Shown piece by piece: positions 24,588 to 33,070 of a stretch of DNA of 64,000 nt. Location: assembly GCA_947164605.1 (NCBI GenBank), contig CAMUXE010000004.1, forward strand, positions 1-64,000, in the 5' to 3' direction. The notes beneath the pieces are model-generated. The model was not told where the DNA came from and did not search any database. It worked only from the letters and a program-made list of their open reading frames with translations. This stretch comes from an uncultured Lachnospiraceae bacterium (GTDB lineage Bacteria > Bacillota > Clostridia > Lachnospirales > Lachnospiraceae). Position numbers and translations under genes: made by a program. Position 1 is the stretch's first letter, and each line of letters opens with the position of its first letter.

Positions 24588-26165
24588 GTGAAAAAGACTA
24601 TTTTTAATCTAACTGAATTTTTTGCAGGAATGTCTGTGATGGCAGTTGAGTTAGGGGCAAGTAGGTTACTTGCCCCATATTTTAGTTCATCACAAATTGT
24701 GTGGACTATCATTATCGGAACAATAATGATTGCCATGGCTCTTGGCAATATATACGGAGGAAAGAGTGCGGACAAGTATCCTAATTCAGACAAACTCTAC
24801 ACAAGGATACTTATAGCGGCAATCTGGATTGCTCTTATACCTCTAGTTGGCAAGTATATAATCATAGCTATATCGGCAGTATTGATTTTTACTGTCAACA
24901 GTAACTTTTTGATTATCGCTGCATTTGCCGCTTGTATGATTATTTTTGTATTTCCACTGTTTTTGCTGGGAACAGTAACTCCATCGCTTGCAAAGTATTG
25001 CGTGGATAAGCTTGAGGACAGTGGCAAAACTGTGGGAACTCTCGGCGCTTTTAACACAATTGGAAGTATTATCGGAACTTTTCTTCCAACATTTGTGACT
25101 ATTCCGGCGGTTGGCACATCTATCACATTCTTGATTTTTGCGGGGATTTTGATTGCTCTTTCTGCTGTATATTTTCTGACTAGTCATAAGGGCTACAAGA
25201 AAGTTTTGGCTTCAGTTTTAATTTTTGCTCTTGCTTGTGGACTGGGCTATTCGGATTCATTTGCCTTTTGGCAGAGCAATCTGACTTATGAGGGAGAGTC
25301 GGTTTATAACTATCTTCAGGTTTATGAGGATGATAAGAATGTTGTTCTCTCGACTAATGTTTTGTTTGGTGTCCAGTCTGTATATCAGAAGGATACTGCC
25401 TTAACTGGTATGTACTATGATTATGGGATGGCTGCTCCCTTGATGATAGATAAGAAAGCTGAAGATGAGGATGTGCTGATTCTTGGCATGGGCTCTGGAA
25501 CATATGCTGTGCAGTGCAGGCGCTTTTTTGGCCCCATGTCTATAAAGGGAGTAGAGATAGATAAGAAAATTACTCAACTATCAAGAGAGTATTTTGAACT
25601 TCCTGATGATATAGAGGTTGTTGAATATGACGGAAGAGCTTATCTTGCGGCTGATCAAAAGAAATACGATGTCATAATGGTTGATGCATATCAGGATATA
25701 ACAATTCCATTTCAGATGTCCTCGCTTGAATTCTTTGAGCTTGTGAAGGCCCATTTAAATGATGATGGTGTGATGATTGTCAATATGAATATGAGAGGCG
25801 AGCAAGAGGGAAATATTAATCAATACCTCGCAGACACTATTGGCCAGGTTTTTGAGAATATTTACACCGTGGATGTCAAGGAAAACACCAACAGAGAGCT
25901 TTTTGCGTCCAACAATAAAGAGATGTTGAAGGATTTTGATGAGAATATTAAAAAACTTGATAATACTAGTCTTAAGTCCATGATGCTTGACCTTAGGGCT
26001 GATCTTAGAGCCTATGAAGCAGGCGATTATGTAATGACGGACGATAAGGCACCAGTTGAGCTACTGGGAATGAAGGTTATTGACCAGGTGATTAAAGATG
26101 AGGTGGCCTATTATAAGGATATTTACAAAAAAGAGGGATTTAAGGGGCTGATTGAGAATTTTTAA
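24588..26165 (+). CDS. Membrane-fused spermidine synthase-like protein
   Basis: This 525-residue fusion starts with GTG behind GGGGAGGA. Residues ~5-215 form about seven membrane helices (EFFAGMSVMAVELGASRLLAPYF is typical of the fused family). From about 230 a spermidine-synthase-type methyltransferase-like fold follows: VLILGMGSGTYAVQCRRFF for the nucleotide ligand, KGVEIDKKI, and VMVDAYQD at the catalytic aspartate position. Proteins of this layout are often annotated as fused MFS/spermidine synthase; their substrate is not proven. It may follow the oxidoreductases in one transcript (98-bp gap). Confidence 0.85.
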   Translation: MKKTIFNLTEFFAGMSVMAVELGASRLLAPYFSSSQIVWTIIIGTIMIAMALGNIYGGKSADKYPNSDKLYTRILIAAIWIALIPLVGKYIIIAISAVLIFTVNSNFLIIAAFAACMIIFVFPLFLLGTVTPSLAKYCVDKLEDSGKTVGTLGAFNTIGSIIGTFLPTFVTIPAVGTSITFLIFAGILIALSAVYFLTSHKGYKKVLASVLIFALACGLGYSDSFAFWQSNLTYEGESVYNYLQVYEDDKNVVLSTNVLFGVQSVYQKDTALTGMYYDYGMAAPLMIDKKAEDEDVLILGMGSGTYAVQCRRFFGPMSIKGVEIDKKITQLSREYFELPDDIEVVEYDGRAYLAADQKKYDVIMVDAYQDITIPFQMSSLEFFELVKAHLNDDGVMIVNMNMRGEQEGNINQYLADTIGQVFENIYTVDVKENTNRELFASNNKEMLKDFDENIKKLDNTSLKSMMLDLRADLRAYEAGDYVMTDDKAPVELLGMKVIDQVIKDEVAYYKDIYKKEGFKGLIENF

Positions 26166-26212
26166 TTTGGACAATAATTAATTTGGACATTAATTAATTT
26201 GGACAATAATAA
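26162..26212. repeat. Three ~17-bp tandem repeats after a stop codon
   Basis: The unit TTAATTTGGACAATAA recurs three times with small changes, starting at the stop codon of the spermidine-synthase-like gene. Confidence 0.85.
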
Positions 26213-26267
26213 GTGATAAATTAATTTGAAGTTACATCAAGACAGGATATTGGCACAAGAATTAAGA

Positions 26268-26296
26268 TTGTATTTTAAGATTTGCTATGCTAGAAT
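26268..26296 (+). promoter_or_regulatory. Promoter of trpS
   Basis: TTGTAT (26268-26273), 17 bp, TAGAAT (26291-26296). The leader would be about 98 bases. It is too short for a T-box, and the T-box GGTACC-type sequence is absent. Confidence 0.6.
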
Positions 26297-26400
26297 ACAA
26301 GAGTTAATGTTTATTTAGTGGCAATTAGAATAGATAAAAGTTCCTTTTTAGGGATTTTAGGATATAGAATTATTGTATTGCTGCAGATGGGAGACTAATT

Positions 26401-27489
26401 ATGTCTAAGATTATTCTTACAGGTGACAGACCAACAGGAAGATTACATTTGGGCCATTATGTAGGCTCTTTAAAGAGAAGAGTAGAATTGCAGAACTCTG
26501 GCAAATTCGATGAAATTTATGTAATGATAGCTGATGCTCAGGCTCTTACAGATAACTTTGATAATCCAGAGAAGATCAGACAGAATATTATCGAGGTTGC
26601 TCTTGATTATCTTTCAGTTGGACTTGATCCTTCAAAGACACATATATTCATACAATCACAGATTCCACAGCTCACAGAGCTCACATTCTTCTATGCGAAT
26701 TTAGTAACTGTTTCAAGACTTCAGAGAAATCCTACAGTTAAGAATGAGATTGTACTTAGAAACTTTGAAGCTAGCATTCCAGTTGGTTTCTTTACATATC
26801 CTATCAGCCAGGCAGCTGATATCACTGCATTTAAGGCAACAACAGTTCCTGTAGGTGAGGATCAGGAGCCAATGATTGAGCAGGCTAGAGAAATCGTTAG
26901 AAAGTTCAATGCTACTTATGGAGAGACTCTTATCGAGCCTGAAATCTTACTTCCTGACAACAAGGTATGTATGAGACTTCCAGGTACTGATGGAAAGGCT
27001 AAGATGAGTAAGTCACTTGGCAACTGCATCTACCTTTCAGATACAGCTGATGAGGTCAAGAAGAAGGTTATGAGTATGTATACTGATCCTGATCACATCA
27101 AGATTGAGGATCCTGGTAAAGTTGAAGGAAATACTGTATTTACCTATCTTGAGGCACTTTCATGCGAGGATGACTTTAAGGAATTCTTACCAGAATATAA
27201 GAATCTTGATGAGTTGAAGGCTCATTATCAGAGAGGTGGCCTTGGCGACGTTAAGATTAAGAAGTTCCTTATCAAGGTTATTAACCGTGAGCTTGACCCA
27301 ATTCGTGAGAGAAGACACCAGTATGAGCAGAATATTCCTGGAGTTTATGACATCCTTAAAGAGGGTACAAAGATTGCCTATAACACAGCTCAGGCTACTT
27401 TAAATGATGTCAAGGCTGCTATGAAGATCAACTATTTTGATGATGCTAAGCTCATTGAAGGCCAGATTGATAAATATAAGAATAATTAA
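26401..27489 (+). CDS. trpS: Tryptophan--tRNA ligase
   Basis: This 362-residue class I aminoacyl-tRNA synthetase charges tRNA-Trp. The ATP-binding HIGH motif reads HLGH (residues ~17-20; [12 protein letters not shown]), and the second motif KMSKS is at about 201-205 ([11 protein letters not shown]). The specificity region [20 protein letters not shown] is typical of TrpRS. Length is slightly above the usual 330-340. It is followed after 28 bp by nrdR, so the two could be co-transcribed. Confidence 0.96.
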   Translation: MSKIILTGDRPTGRLHLGHYVGSLKRRVELQNSGKFDEIYVMIADAQALTDNFDNPEKIRQNIIEVALDYLSVGLDPSKTHIFIQSQIPQLTELTFFYANLVTVSRLQRNPTVKNEIVLRNFEASIPVGFFTYPISQAADITAFKATTVPVGEDQEPMIEQAREIVRKFNATYGETLIEPEILLPDNKVCMRLPGTDGKAKMSKSLGNCIYLSDTADEVKKKVMSMYTDPDHIKIEDPGKVEGNTVFTYLEALSCEDDFKEFLPEYKNLDELKAHYQRGGLGDVKIKKFLIKVINRELDPIRERRHQYEQNIPGVYDILKEGTKIAYNTAQATLNDVKAAMKINYFDDAKLIEGQIDKYKNN

Positions 27490-27517
27490 TATTAGAAAGA
27501 TGAGGTAGTTTAACCTT

Positions 27518-27964
27518 ATGAAATGCCCATTTTGTGGAGATGAAGAATCAAAAGTTATCGATTCAAGGCCAACTGATGATGGCTCTATAAGACGTCGCCG
27601 TCAGTGCGAAGCCTGTGGCAAGCGTTTTACAACTTATGAGAAAGTTGAGACAATGCCTGTAATAGTTGTAAAGAAAGATAATACAAGAGAGCCTTATAAT
27701 AGGGAGAAGATCTTTGCTGGTATTGTAAGATCTTGCCATAAGAGACCTATTTCTCTTGAAGAGATTAATGCAGCAGTTGATGAAATTGAAACTAGCATCT
27801 TTAATGCTGGTGATAAGGAAATCTCAACAGCAAAGATTGGTGAGATGGTTATGAACAAGCTCAAAGACCTTGACCAGGTAGCTTATGTAAGATTTGCCTC
27901 TGTATATAGGGAGTTCAAGGATGTTAATACCTTTATGGACGAAATCAAGAAGATTTTGAGATAA
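27518..27964 (+). CDS. nrdR: Transcriptional repressor NrdR
   Basis: This 148-residue repressor of ribonucleotide reductase genes has an N-terminal zinc ribbon (CPFCG at 3-7 and CEACGKRF at ~31-38) and an ATP-cone from ~49 to 139 ([20 protein letters not shown]). It senses dATP/ATP through the cone. Length and motifs are complete. No NrdR box or nrd gene is seen in this window; its targets must lie elsewhere. Confidence 0.96.
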   Translation: MKCPFCGDEESKVIDSRPTDDGSIRRRRQCEACGKRFTTYEKVETMPVIVVKKDNTREPYNREKIFAGIVRSCHKRPISLEEINAAVDEIETSIFNAGDKEISTAKIGEMVMNKLKDLDQVAYVRFASVYREFKDVNTFMDEIKKILR

Positions 27965-27977
27965 AAGGAAAGAGATT

Positions 27978-28478
27978 ATGGCTTTATTTTCTAACTTTTA
28001 CCCTACAAGATATCTAGATTCTGCTTACGATATAGCTTATGAAAAACTATTTTGTGATGGCTATAGAGGAATAATATTTGATGTCGATAATACGCTGGTT
28101 GAACATGGAGCTCCTATTGATGACAGGGCACAGGCCCTTTTTGAAAGACTTCATGAGCTGGGCTATGAAACCTGTATTTTGTCCAACAACAAGGAAGATA
28201 GAGTGAAACCTTTGGCAGATGCGGCAAACTCCATATATGTAAGTAAGGCTGCTAAACCTAATCCAAAGAACTATATCAAAGCTATGGAACTTATGGGAAC
28301 TGATGCTGATAACACATTTTTTGTCGGTGATCAAATATTTACCGATGTGTGGGGGGCAAATAAGGCTCATATCAGATCCTATCTGGTAAAGCCTATAGCC
28401 AAGCACGAAGAAATTCAGATAGTTCTAAAGAGATATCTTGAGTCGGTCATTCTTTATTTCTACCAGAGAAAACATTAA
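27978..28478 (+). CDS. YqeG-family HAD phosphatase
   Basis: The 166-residue protein has the HAD signature IIFDVDNTLVEHG (residues ~33-45), motif II ILSNNKEDR, and the later KPNPKNYIKAMELMG and FFVGDQIFTDVWGAN segments. YqeG-type HAD IIIA proteins are predicted phosphatases, in related species encoded next to ribosome-assembly GTPase and shikimate genes. Here the shikimate genes follow about 1.2 kb downstream. Good ribosome binding site (AAAGGAAAGAG), 13 bp after nrdR. Confidence 0.9.
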   Translation: MALFSNFYPTRYLDSAYDIAYEKLFCDGYRGIIFDVDNTLVEHGAPIDDRAQALFERLHELGYETCILSNNKEDRVKPLADAANSIYVSKAAKPNPKNYIKAMELMGTDADNTFFVGDQIFTDVWGANKAHIRSYLVKPIAKHEEIQIVLKRYLESVILYFYQRKH

Positions 28479-28520
28479 GAAATGTAAGATATAGAAGCTG
28501 AGCTTTATAGGCTCTAATGC

Positions 28521-28549
28521 TTGAAAATATGATATTTTTGCATTACAAT
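28521..28549 (+). promoter_or_regulatory. Promoter upstream of the lactonase leader
   Basis: TTGAAA (28521-28526), 17 bp, TACAAT (28544-28549). Predicted start near 28556, upstream of a terminator hairpin in the leader. Confidence 0.65.
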
Positions 28550-28553
28550 TAAG

Positions 28554-28604
28554 AAAGATTGTTTTGCATTATAGGCCTGCAATCTTTGGTTGCAGGCTTT
28601 TTTA
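28554..28604 (+). terminator. Terminator hairpin with possible antiterminator, in lactonase leader
   Basis: GCCTGCAA (28575-28582) pairs with TTGCAGGC (28590-28597) and six Ts follow. AAAGATTG (28554-28561) can instead pair with CAATCTTT (28580-28587), which would open the terminator. The T tract ends just before the ribosome binding site TAGGAGG. The hairpin may terminate the upstream unit, attenuate the lactonase gene, or both. Confidence 0.65.
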
Positions 28605-28617
28605 TTAGGAGGCGTCT

Positions 28618-29676
28618 ATGGCGGAAAAGTACGTAGCTTATGTTGGCTCTTACACACATGAAAAAAGCAGAGGCATACACATATTTGACTGTGATGTTGA
28701 AAAGGGAAGAATTACTGAGAGAGAAGAGGTTGAGGTAGATAATCCAAGTTTTGTAACCTTGTCGAGAAATGGTAAATATCTCTATTCTATCTGCGATCAG
28801 GGCGTAATGTCTTTTAAGATTGAGTCGGATGGAAGCCTTAGCTTTGTCAATGTTGCATCTATCAACGGTATGAGAGGATGCCATATTTCTGTTTCAAGAG
28901 ATGACAATTATATTGTTGTGTCTGGCTATCATGACGGCAAGATAACTGTTCTCAATGTTGATGAAAACGGACGTATAGGAAGCATTGCCGATGAAGTCTT
29001 TCATAAGGGTACAGGTTCTATCGCTGACAGAAACTTTAGACCTCATATAAGCTGTACTATCTTTACACCGGATGAAGACTTGCTTTGCGCTTGTGACCTT
29101 GGCATTGATCAAATAAAGGTCTACAAGTTTAATCACAATAATGGAAAGATTGAGTTGTATGACATAATTAGAACTCAGTTAGAGTCTGCACCTAGAAAGA
29201 TGATTTTTTCGGCAGATGGCAGATTTGCCTATGTTTTATGCGAATTAAAGAATTATGTAAATGTGTATTCTTATGATTCAAATCCAGAGTCTAAACAGAG
29301 ATTTGAACTTGTTCAGAACATATTTACAATTCGCAAGCAGCACAAGAATAACTCATCAGCAGCAGATATTATGCTGATTAATGACGGTAATAACATGATT
29401 TGTTCTAATGCTGGTGATAACACCGTCACAATCTACAATGTAGATAAGAAAACTGGTCAGATGCAGAGTATTAGTTCTCTTCCAATCAGTGGTGATTATC
29501 CTAAATATGTCAATGTATTTCCTGACAATAAGCACATTATGTGCATGAACAATGAGAGTAATTCAATAACAATATTTACCATTCATTATGACAAGGGACT
29601 TATCGTTATGAATGGCCCAGAATTACATATCTCAAAACCAAATAATATGGTTATAAAAAAGATTGATGGAGAATAA
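28618..29676 (+). CDS. Lactonase-family beta-propeller protein
   Basis: The 352-residue cytosolic protein has repeated propeller blades of the 6-phosphogluconolactonase/YbhE type (YVAYVGSYTHEKSRGIHIFDCD at the start; VSRDDNYIVVSGYHDGKITVLNVD; FPDNKHIMCMNNESNSITIFTI near the end). Some members hydrolyse 6-phosphogluconolactone; others lack known activity. The gene overlaps the control region of aroE: GGAG in its last codons serves the next start at 29678. Confidence 0.85.
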   Translation: MAEKYVAYVGSYTHEKSRGIHIFDCDVEKGRITEREEVEVDNPSFVTLSRNGKYLYSICDQGVMSFKIESDGSLSFVNVASINGMRGCHISVSRDDNYIVVSGYHDGKITVLNVDENGRIGSIADEVFHKGTGSIADRNFRPHISCTIFTPDEDLLCACDLGIDQIKVYKFNHNNGKIELYDIIRTQLESAPRKMIFSADGRFAYVLCELKNYVNVYSYDSNPESKQRFELVQNIFTIRKQHKNNSSAADIMLINDGNNMICSNAGDNTVTIYNVDKKTGQMQSISSLPISGDYPKYVNVFPDNKHIMCMNNESNSITIFTIHYDKGLIVMNGPELHISKPNNMVIKKIDGE

Positions 29677-29677
29677 G

Positions 29678-31051
29678 ATGCAGATTAAAGGAACTACAAG
29701 GGTTTGTGGATTAATAGGAAATCCTGTTGCCCATTCACTTTCGCCTTTTATACATAACAAACTAGCTCAAGGCATGGGGATAGACCTTGCCTACGTCACA
29801 TTCAAGGTGGACGGGGATAAGGTAAGCCAGGCGGTAAATGGAGCATATGCCCTCGATATTATGGGTATGAATGTTACTGTGCCTCATAAACAGGCTGTCA
29901 TGGACCCAATCGTGGAGATAGATCCTCTTGCAAATGCTATAGGAGCTGTAAATACCTTAGTTAGGGTTGATGGCGGCTATAAGGGATACAATACAGATAT
30001 TCTGGGCTTGAAGAGAGAATTGAAAGAAGCTGGTGTAGACTTGAAGAACAGGGATGTAGTAATCCTTGGCGCAGGTGGTGCAGCTAGAGCTATAGCCTTT
30101 CTTTGCGCTTCTGAGGAGGCTAGAAGAATTGACATATGCAATCGAACTGTAGAGAAGGCTAAATCTATTGAAGAGGCGGTAAAGACCTATTATAAGACAG
30201 ACTACAATAGAGATATTGATATAAGATCAAAGCAGATTGAAAATTATACTTTTGATGGCCCTGATGGCTATCTTGTAATTCAGGCTACAAGCATAGGCTT
30301 AGCACCTAATGTCGATGATGTTGTAATTGAAGATCCAAAGTTTTACGAGAGAGCTGAAGTAGGTGTGGATATTATCTACAATCCTGCTGAGACTAAGTTT
30401 ATGAAACTTATGAAGATGCATGGGGCTCAGGCCTGCAATGGACTTATGATGCTTCTCTATCAGGCTGTAGCTGCATTTGAATTATGGAATGATTGTCAGG
30501 TCGATTCTAAGGTTATAGATAGTGTCAGAAATGAATTGATTGATGAGATGAAAAAGCCCAATATCGTTCTTATTGGATTTATGGGCAGTGGAAAGTCAAG
30601 CCTTGGCAGATGGATTGCTAAGAATCATGATTATGAATTGATTGATACTGATGAAGCTATCGAAAAAAAGGAAGGCAGAAGCATCAGTGATATATTTGAG
30701 ACTGATGGTGAAGACTACTTCAGAAATTTAGAGACAGAGCTTATCAAGGAACTGAGTTCAAAGAAGGGCAAGATAATATCAGTAGGTGGAGGACTTCCTG
30801 TCAAAGAAGAAAATCAGACCTATCTAAAGCAGGCTGGCAAGGTCGTTTATCTCAAGGCAAGCCTTGAAGAACTGGTCAAGAGACTATCTGGTGACGATAA
30901 GAGACCTCTGCTCAAGGGCAGTGATTTAAAGACAAAGATTGAAAGTCTAATGGAGAAAAGAAAGGATATATACTCATCTGTCAGTGATATCGAGATAGAT
31001 ACTACTGGACGTGAGTTTGAAGACTTGTATGAAGAAATTATTAATAATTAA
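29678..31051 (+). CDS. aroE: Shikimate dehydrogenase-shikimate kinase fusion
   Basis: This 457-residue fusion catalyses two steps of the shikimate pathway. Residues ~1-285 are AroE: GLIGNPVAHSLSPFIHN, NVTVPHKQAV with the catalytic Lys, NTDILGLKREL, and the NADP loop VVILGAGGAARAI. Residues ~290-457 are AroK: P-loop IGFMGSGKSSLGR, DTDEAIEKKEGRSI and the shikimate-binding SVGGGLPV, then KRPLL in the lid. Two ATG/TTG codons further upstream lie in the lactonase gene; 29678 has GGAG at a good distance. It overlaps aroQ by 23 bp, so the two are translationally coupled. Confidence 0.93.
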   Translation: MQIKGTTRVCGLIGNPVAHSLSPFIHNKLAQGMGIDLAYVTFKVDGDKVSQAVNGAYALDIMGMNVTVPHKQAVMDPIVEIDPLANAIGAVNTLVRVDGGYKGYNTDILGLKRELKEAGVDLKNRDVVILGAGGAARAIAFLCASEEARRIDICNRTVEKAKSIEEAVKTYYKTDYNRDIDIRSKQIENYTFDGPDGYLVIQATSIGLAPNVDDVVIEDPKFYERAEVGVDIIYNPAETKFMKLMKMHGAQACNGLMMLLYQAVAAFELWNDCQVDSKVIDSVRNELIDEMKKPNIVLIGFMGSGKSSLGRWIAKNHDYELIDTDEAIEKKEGRSISDIFETDGEDYFRNLETELIKELSSKKGKIISVGGGLPVKEENQTYLKQAGKVVYLKASLEELVKRLSGDDKRPLLKGSDLKTKIESLMEKRKDIYSSVSDIEIDTTGREFEDLYEEIINN

Positions 31052-31469
31052 CGGACCAAATATCAACTTCCTTGGAATAAGAGAAAAAGGAATATACGGA
31101 AATCAGGACTACAATGCCTTGAAGGAGATGATTGCTAAAAAGGCAGATGAGTTAGGAGTAGAGGCTGAGGTATTTCAGAGCAATGGCGAGGGCGAGATAA
31201 TCGACAGAATACAGGCTGCATACAGCGATGGCACAGAGGGCATTGTTATTAATCCAGGAGCTTATACTCACTATTCAATAGCTATCAGAGATGCGCTTGC
31301 ATCTTTGGCTGATATTCCAAAGATTGAGGTGCATATTTCAAATGTGCACACAAGAGAAGAGTTCAGACATCTGTCAGTTACAGTTCCAGTATGCACTGGT
31401 CAGGTAGTTGGCTTAGGACTCAATGGCTATCTCTTAGCTATGCAAGCTTTGTGTGATATGGACAAGTGA
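31029..31469 (+). CDS. aroQ: Type II 3-dehydroquinate dehydratase
   Basis: This 146-residue enzyme dehydrates 3-dehydroquinate to 3-dehydroshikimate, the substrate of the upstream AroE domain. Typical motifs are LIINGPNINFLGIREKGIYG (catalytic Tyr), EVFQSNGEGEIIDRIQ, NPGAYTHYSIAIRDAL and the substrate loop VHISNVHTREEFRHLSV. The start was set at 31029 (MKKLLIING), inside the end of the aroE-aroK gene. Confidence 0.95.
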   Translation: MKKLLIINGPNINFLGIREKGIYGNQDYNALKEMIAKKADELGVEAEVFQSNGEGEIIDRIQAAYSDGTEGIVINPGAYTHYSIAIRDALASLADIPKIEVHISNVHTREEFRHLSVTVPVCTGQVVGLGLNGYLLAMQALCDMDK

Positions 31470-31562
31470 GGCCTTTGCCGATAAGCTTTTAAGCCAAGCG
31501 AAATTAAAAGAAGAAAGGCAGAAGCCAAGCAAAAAAGTTTTTTTCAAATTATGTTGAATATA

Positions 31563-31591
31563 TTGCATTTTGTCTTATTGTATTGTAAAAT
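31563..31591 (+). promoter_or_regulatory. Promoter of efp
   Basis: TTGCAT (31563-31568), 17 bp, TAAAAT (31586-31591), about 36 bp before a TTAGGAGG ribosome binding site. Confidence 0.65.
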
Positions 31592-31633
31592 ATGACAAGT
31601 TATTTTGAACAATTTTAGGAGGTAACTCATTTT

Positions 31634-32191
31634 ATGGTAACCGCAGGAGATTTTAAAAACGGTATTACAGTTTTAATGGATAACGGAATTTGGCAGATTA
31701 TTGAATTCCAGCATGTAAAGCCAGGTAAGGGCGCAGCTTTCGTTAGAACAAAGCTTAAGAACATTGTCAGTGGTGGTGTTGTAGAAAAGTCATTCAGACC
31801 TACAGAGAAGTTTGAGCTTGCACACATCGACAGAAAGGCTTATCAGTATCTTTACGCTGATGGAGATCTTTACAACTTCATGGATAATGAAACATACGAG
31901 CAGATTGCACTTTCAAAGGACAATGTTGGTGATTCATTAAAGTTCGTTAAGGAGAATGAGACAGTTACACTTTGCTCACACAACGGCAATGTATTTGCAA
32001 TTGAACCACCTCTTTTTGTTGAGCTTCAGATTACAGAGTCTGAGCCAGGTGTTAAGGGTAACACAGCTACAGGCGCTACAAAGCCAGCTATCGTTGAGAC
32101 AGGAGCTCAGGTTCTTGTACCTCTCTTCGTTAATGAAGGCGATGTAATCAAGATCGATACACGTACAGGCGAGTACCTTTCAAGAGTTTAA
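31634..32191 (+). CDS. efp: Translation elongation factor P
   Basis: The 185-residue factor relieves ribosome stalling at polyproline. Its three-barrel form is complete: N-terminal KOW-like domain with the loop [13 protein letters not shown], tip Lys32 being the possible modification site, then the OB domains ending [21 protein letters not shown] precedes the ATG. Confidence 0.97.
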   Translation: MVTAGDFKNGITVLMDNGIWQIIEFQHVKPGKGAAFVRTKLKNIVSGGVVEKSFRPTEKFELAHIDRKAYQYLYADGDLYNFMDNETYEQIALSKDNVGDSLKFVKENETVTLCSHNGNVFAIEPPLFVELQITESEPGVKGNTATGATKPAIVETGAQVLVPLFVNEGDVIKIDTRTGEYLSRV

Positions 32192-32254
32192 TTCCTCAAT
32201 ATATTTCAAGGCACTGACCTTGACATAAATCGATAATTAAGACTTAAAGTATAT

Positions 32255-32290
32255 AGCCGGTCGTCCAGTCAACTGGCGGCCGGCTTTTTT
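32255..32290 (+). terminator. Strong hairpin abutting tRNA-Gly
   Basis: AGCCGG (32255-32260) with CCGGCT (32280-32285) and inner CCAGT/ACTGG form a long stem followed by six Ts. The T tract ends at the base before the tRNA. It would terminate efp but leaves no room for a tRNA promoter downstream. Confidence 0.8.
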
Positions 32291-32361
32291 GCAGCTGTAG
32301 TTTATTGGTAGAACACTAGCTTCCCAAGCTTGTAAGGCGGGTTCGATTCCCGTCAGCTGCT
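32291..32361 (+). tRNA. tRNA-Gly (anticodon CCC)
   Basis: The acceptor arms GCAGCTG and CAGCTGC pair perfectly. The D arm GTTT/GAAC, anticodon stem CTAGC/GCTTG with loop TTCCCAA, and T arm GCGGG-TTCGATT-CCCGT are all present. The CCA end is not encoded. Length is 71 bases. Confidence 0.95.
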
Positions 32362-32407
32362 TTGAGGTCCATAAGTAGTCAGGACCATTTTGATTGCGGG
32401 GAAATTT

Positions 32408-32890
32408 ATGATAACAGCTACAGTTACTGATACAAGGGGACTTATGTCCAGTCTTTTGCTCAGTGATGACTTTGATCACTGGAATTTATTTGAGGTTGAG
32501 GTCAAGATGGATTGTGACTTCAAAATTGATGGCTCAATAAATAAGAATTTTTATAATGCTCAGGAATTTGAAGAACTGAACAATACTGACTATGTCAATT
32601 GGGCTAGGGTTAGAAAGATGGTCTTTGAGATTATTAAGGGTAAGAAGTCTCCCTTGTCTTTAAAGATAATTATCTCTGTGCCTTATGAGTTGATGCTGCA
32701 GCTTTTTTCAAAGAATGGGGTTGATCAGGACTCTATTTCCAATGCTTATTTAAACATTAGCTTTAAAGCTGGTGAGGCTAGCGTAACGACAGGTTATTCA
32801 TACAAGACATTTACCATGAACAAGGATGGTGAGGCTGTCTTTGATGAGTATGTCAGAGGTATTCTTGATAACTACATAGAAAATGATTAA
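32408..32890 (+). CDS. DUF5721 family protein
   Basis: The 160-residue cytosolic protein has the pattern of DUF5721, a Lachnospiraceae-typical family of unknown function: TVTDTRGLMSSLLLSDDFDHWNLFEVEV near the start and ISFKAGEASVTTGYSYKTFT near the end. The start was set at 32408 (MITATVTD). The gene lies between tRNA-Gly and a CIRCE element that also doubles as its terminator (stem followed by seven Ts). Confidence 0.75.
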   Translation: MITATVTDTRGLMSSLLLSDDFDHWNLFEVEVKMDCDFKIDGSINKNFYNAQEFEELNNTDYVNWARVRKMVFEIIKGKKSPLSLKIIISVPYELMLQLFSKNGVDQDSISNAYLNISFKAGEASVTTGYSYKTFTMNKDGEAVFDEYVRGILDNYIEND

Positions 32891-32920
32891 AAAATAGAGA
32901 TTTAGCTTATAAAATTTTAA

Positions 32921-32947
32921 TTAGCACTCACGTATAGTGAGTGCTAT
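32921..32947. promoter_or_regulatory. CIRCE operator 1 (HrcA-binding), also terminator-like
   Basis: TTAGCACTC, nine bases, GAGTGCTAT: 17 of 18 arm positions match the CIRCE consensus (last A replaced by T). It lies just upstream of the htpG -35 box. Seven Ts follow, so on the RNA of the upstream gene it would also form an intrinsic terminator. Confidence 0.85.
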
Positions 32948-32954
32948 TTTTTTC

Positions 32955-32983
32955 TTGACAAGTCACTTTCAATGTATTAGCAT
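32955..32983 (+). promoter_or_regulatory. Promoter of htpG
   Basis: TTGACA (32955-32960), 17 bp, TAGCAT (32978-32983). Predicted start near 32990, between two CIRCE elements. Confidence 0.8.
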
Positions 32984-32997
32984 AGTGAATGTACTTG

Positions 32998-33024
32998 ATA
33001 GCAGTCTTAACTGTCGAGTGCTAA
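32998..33024. promoter_or_regulatory. CIRCE operator 2 in htpG leader
   Basis: ATAGCAGTC, nine bases, GAGTGCTAA: the right arm is perfect and the left arm matches at seven of nine. It sits just after the predicted transcription start, the classical CIRCE position. Confidence 0.75.
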
Positions 33025-33070
33025 AGATATGGTTATACAATAAAATTATAGAAAAGAGGTTTTTGCAATT

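Noticed and set aside
26297-26400. T-box leader of trpS
   Set aside because: The leader after the predicted promoter is about 98 bases, with no T-box sequence and no terminator hairpin.
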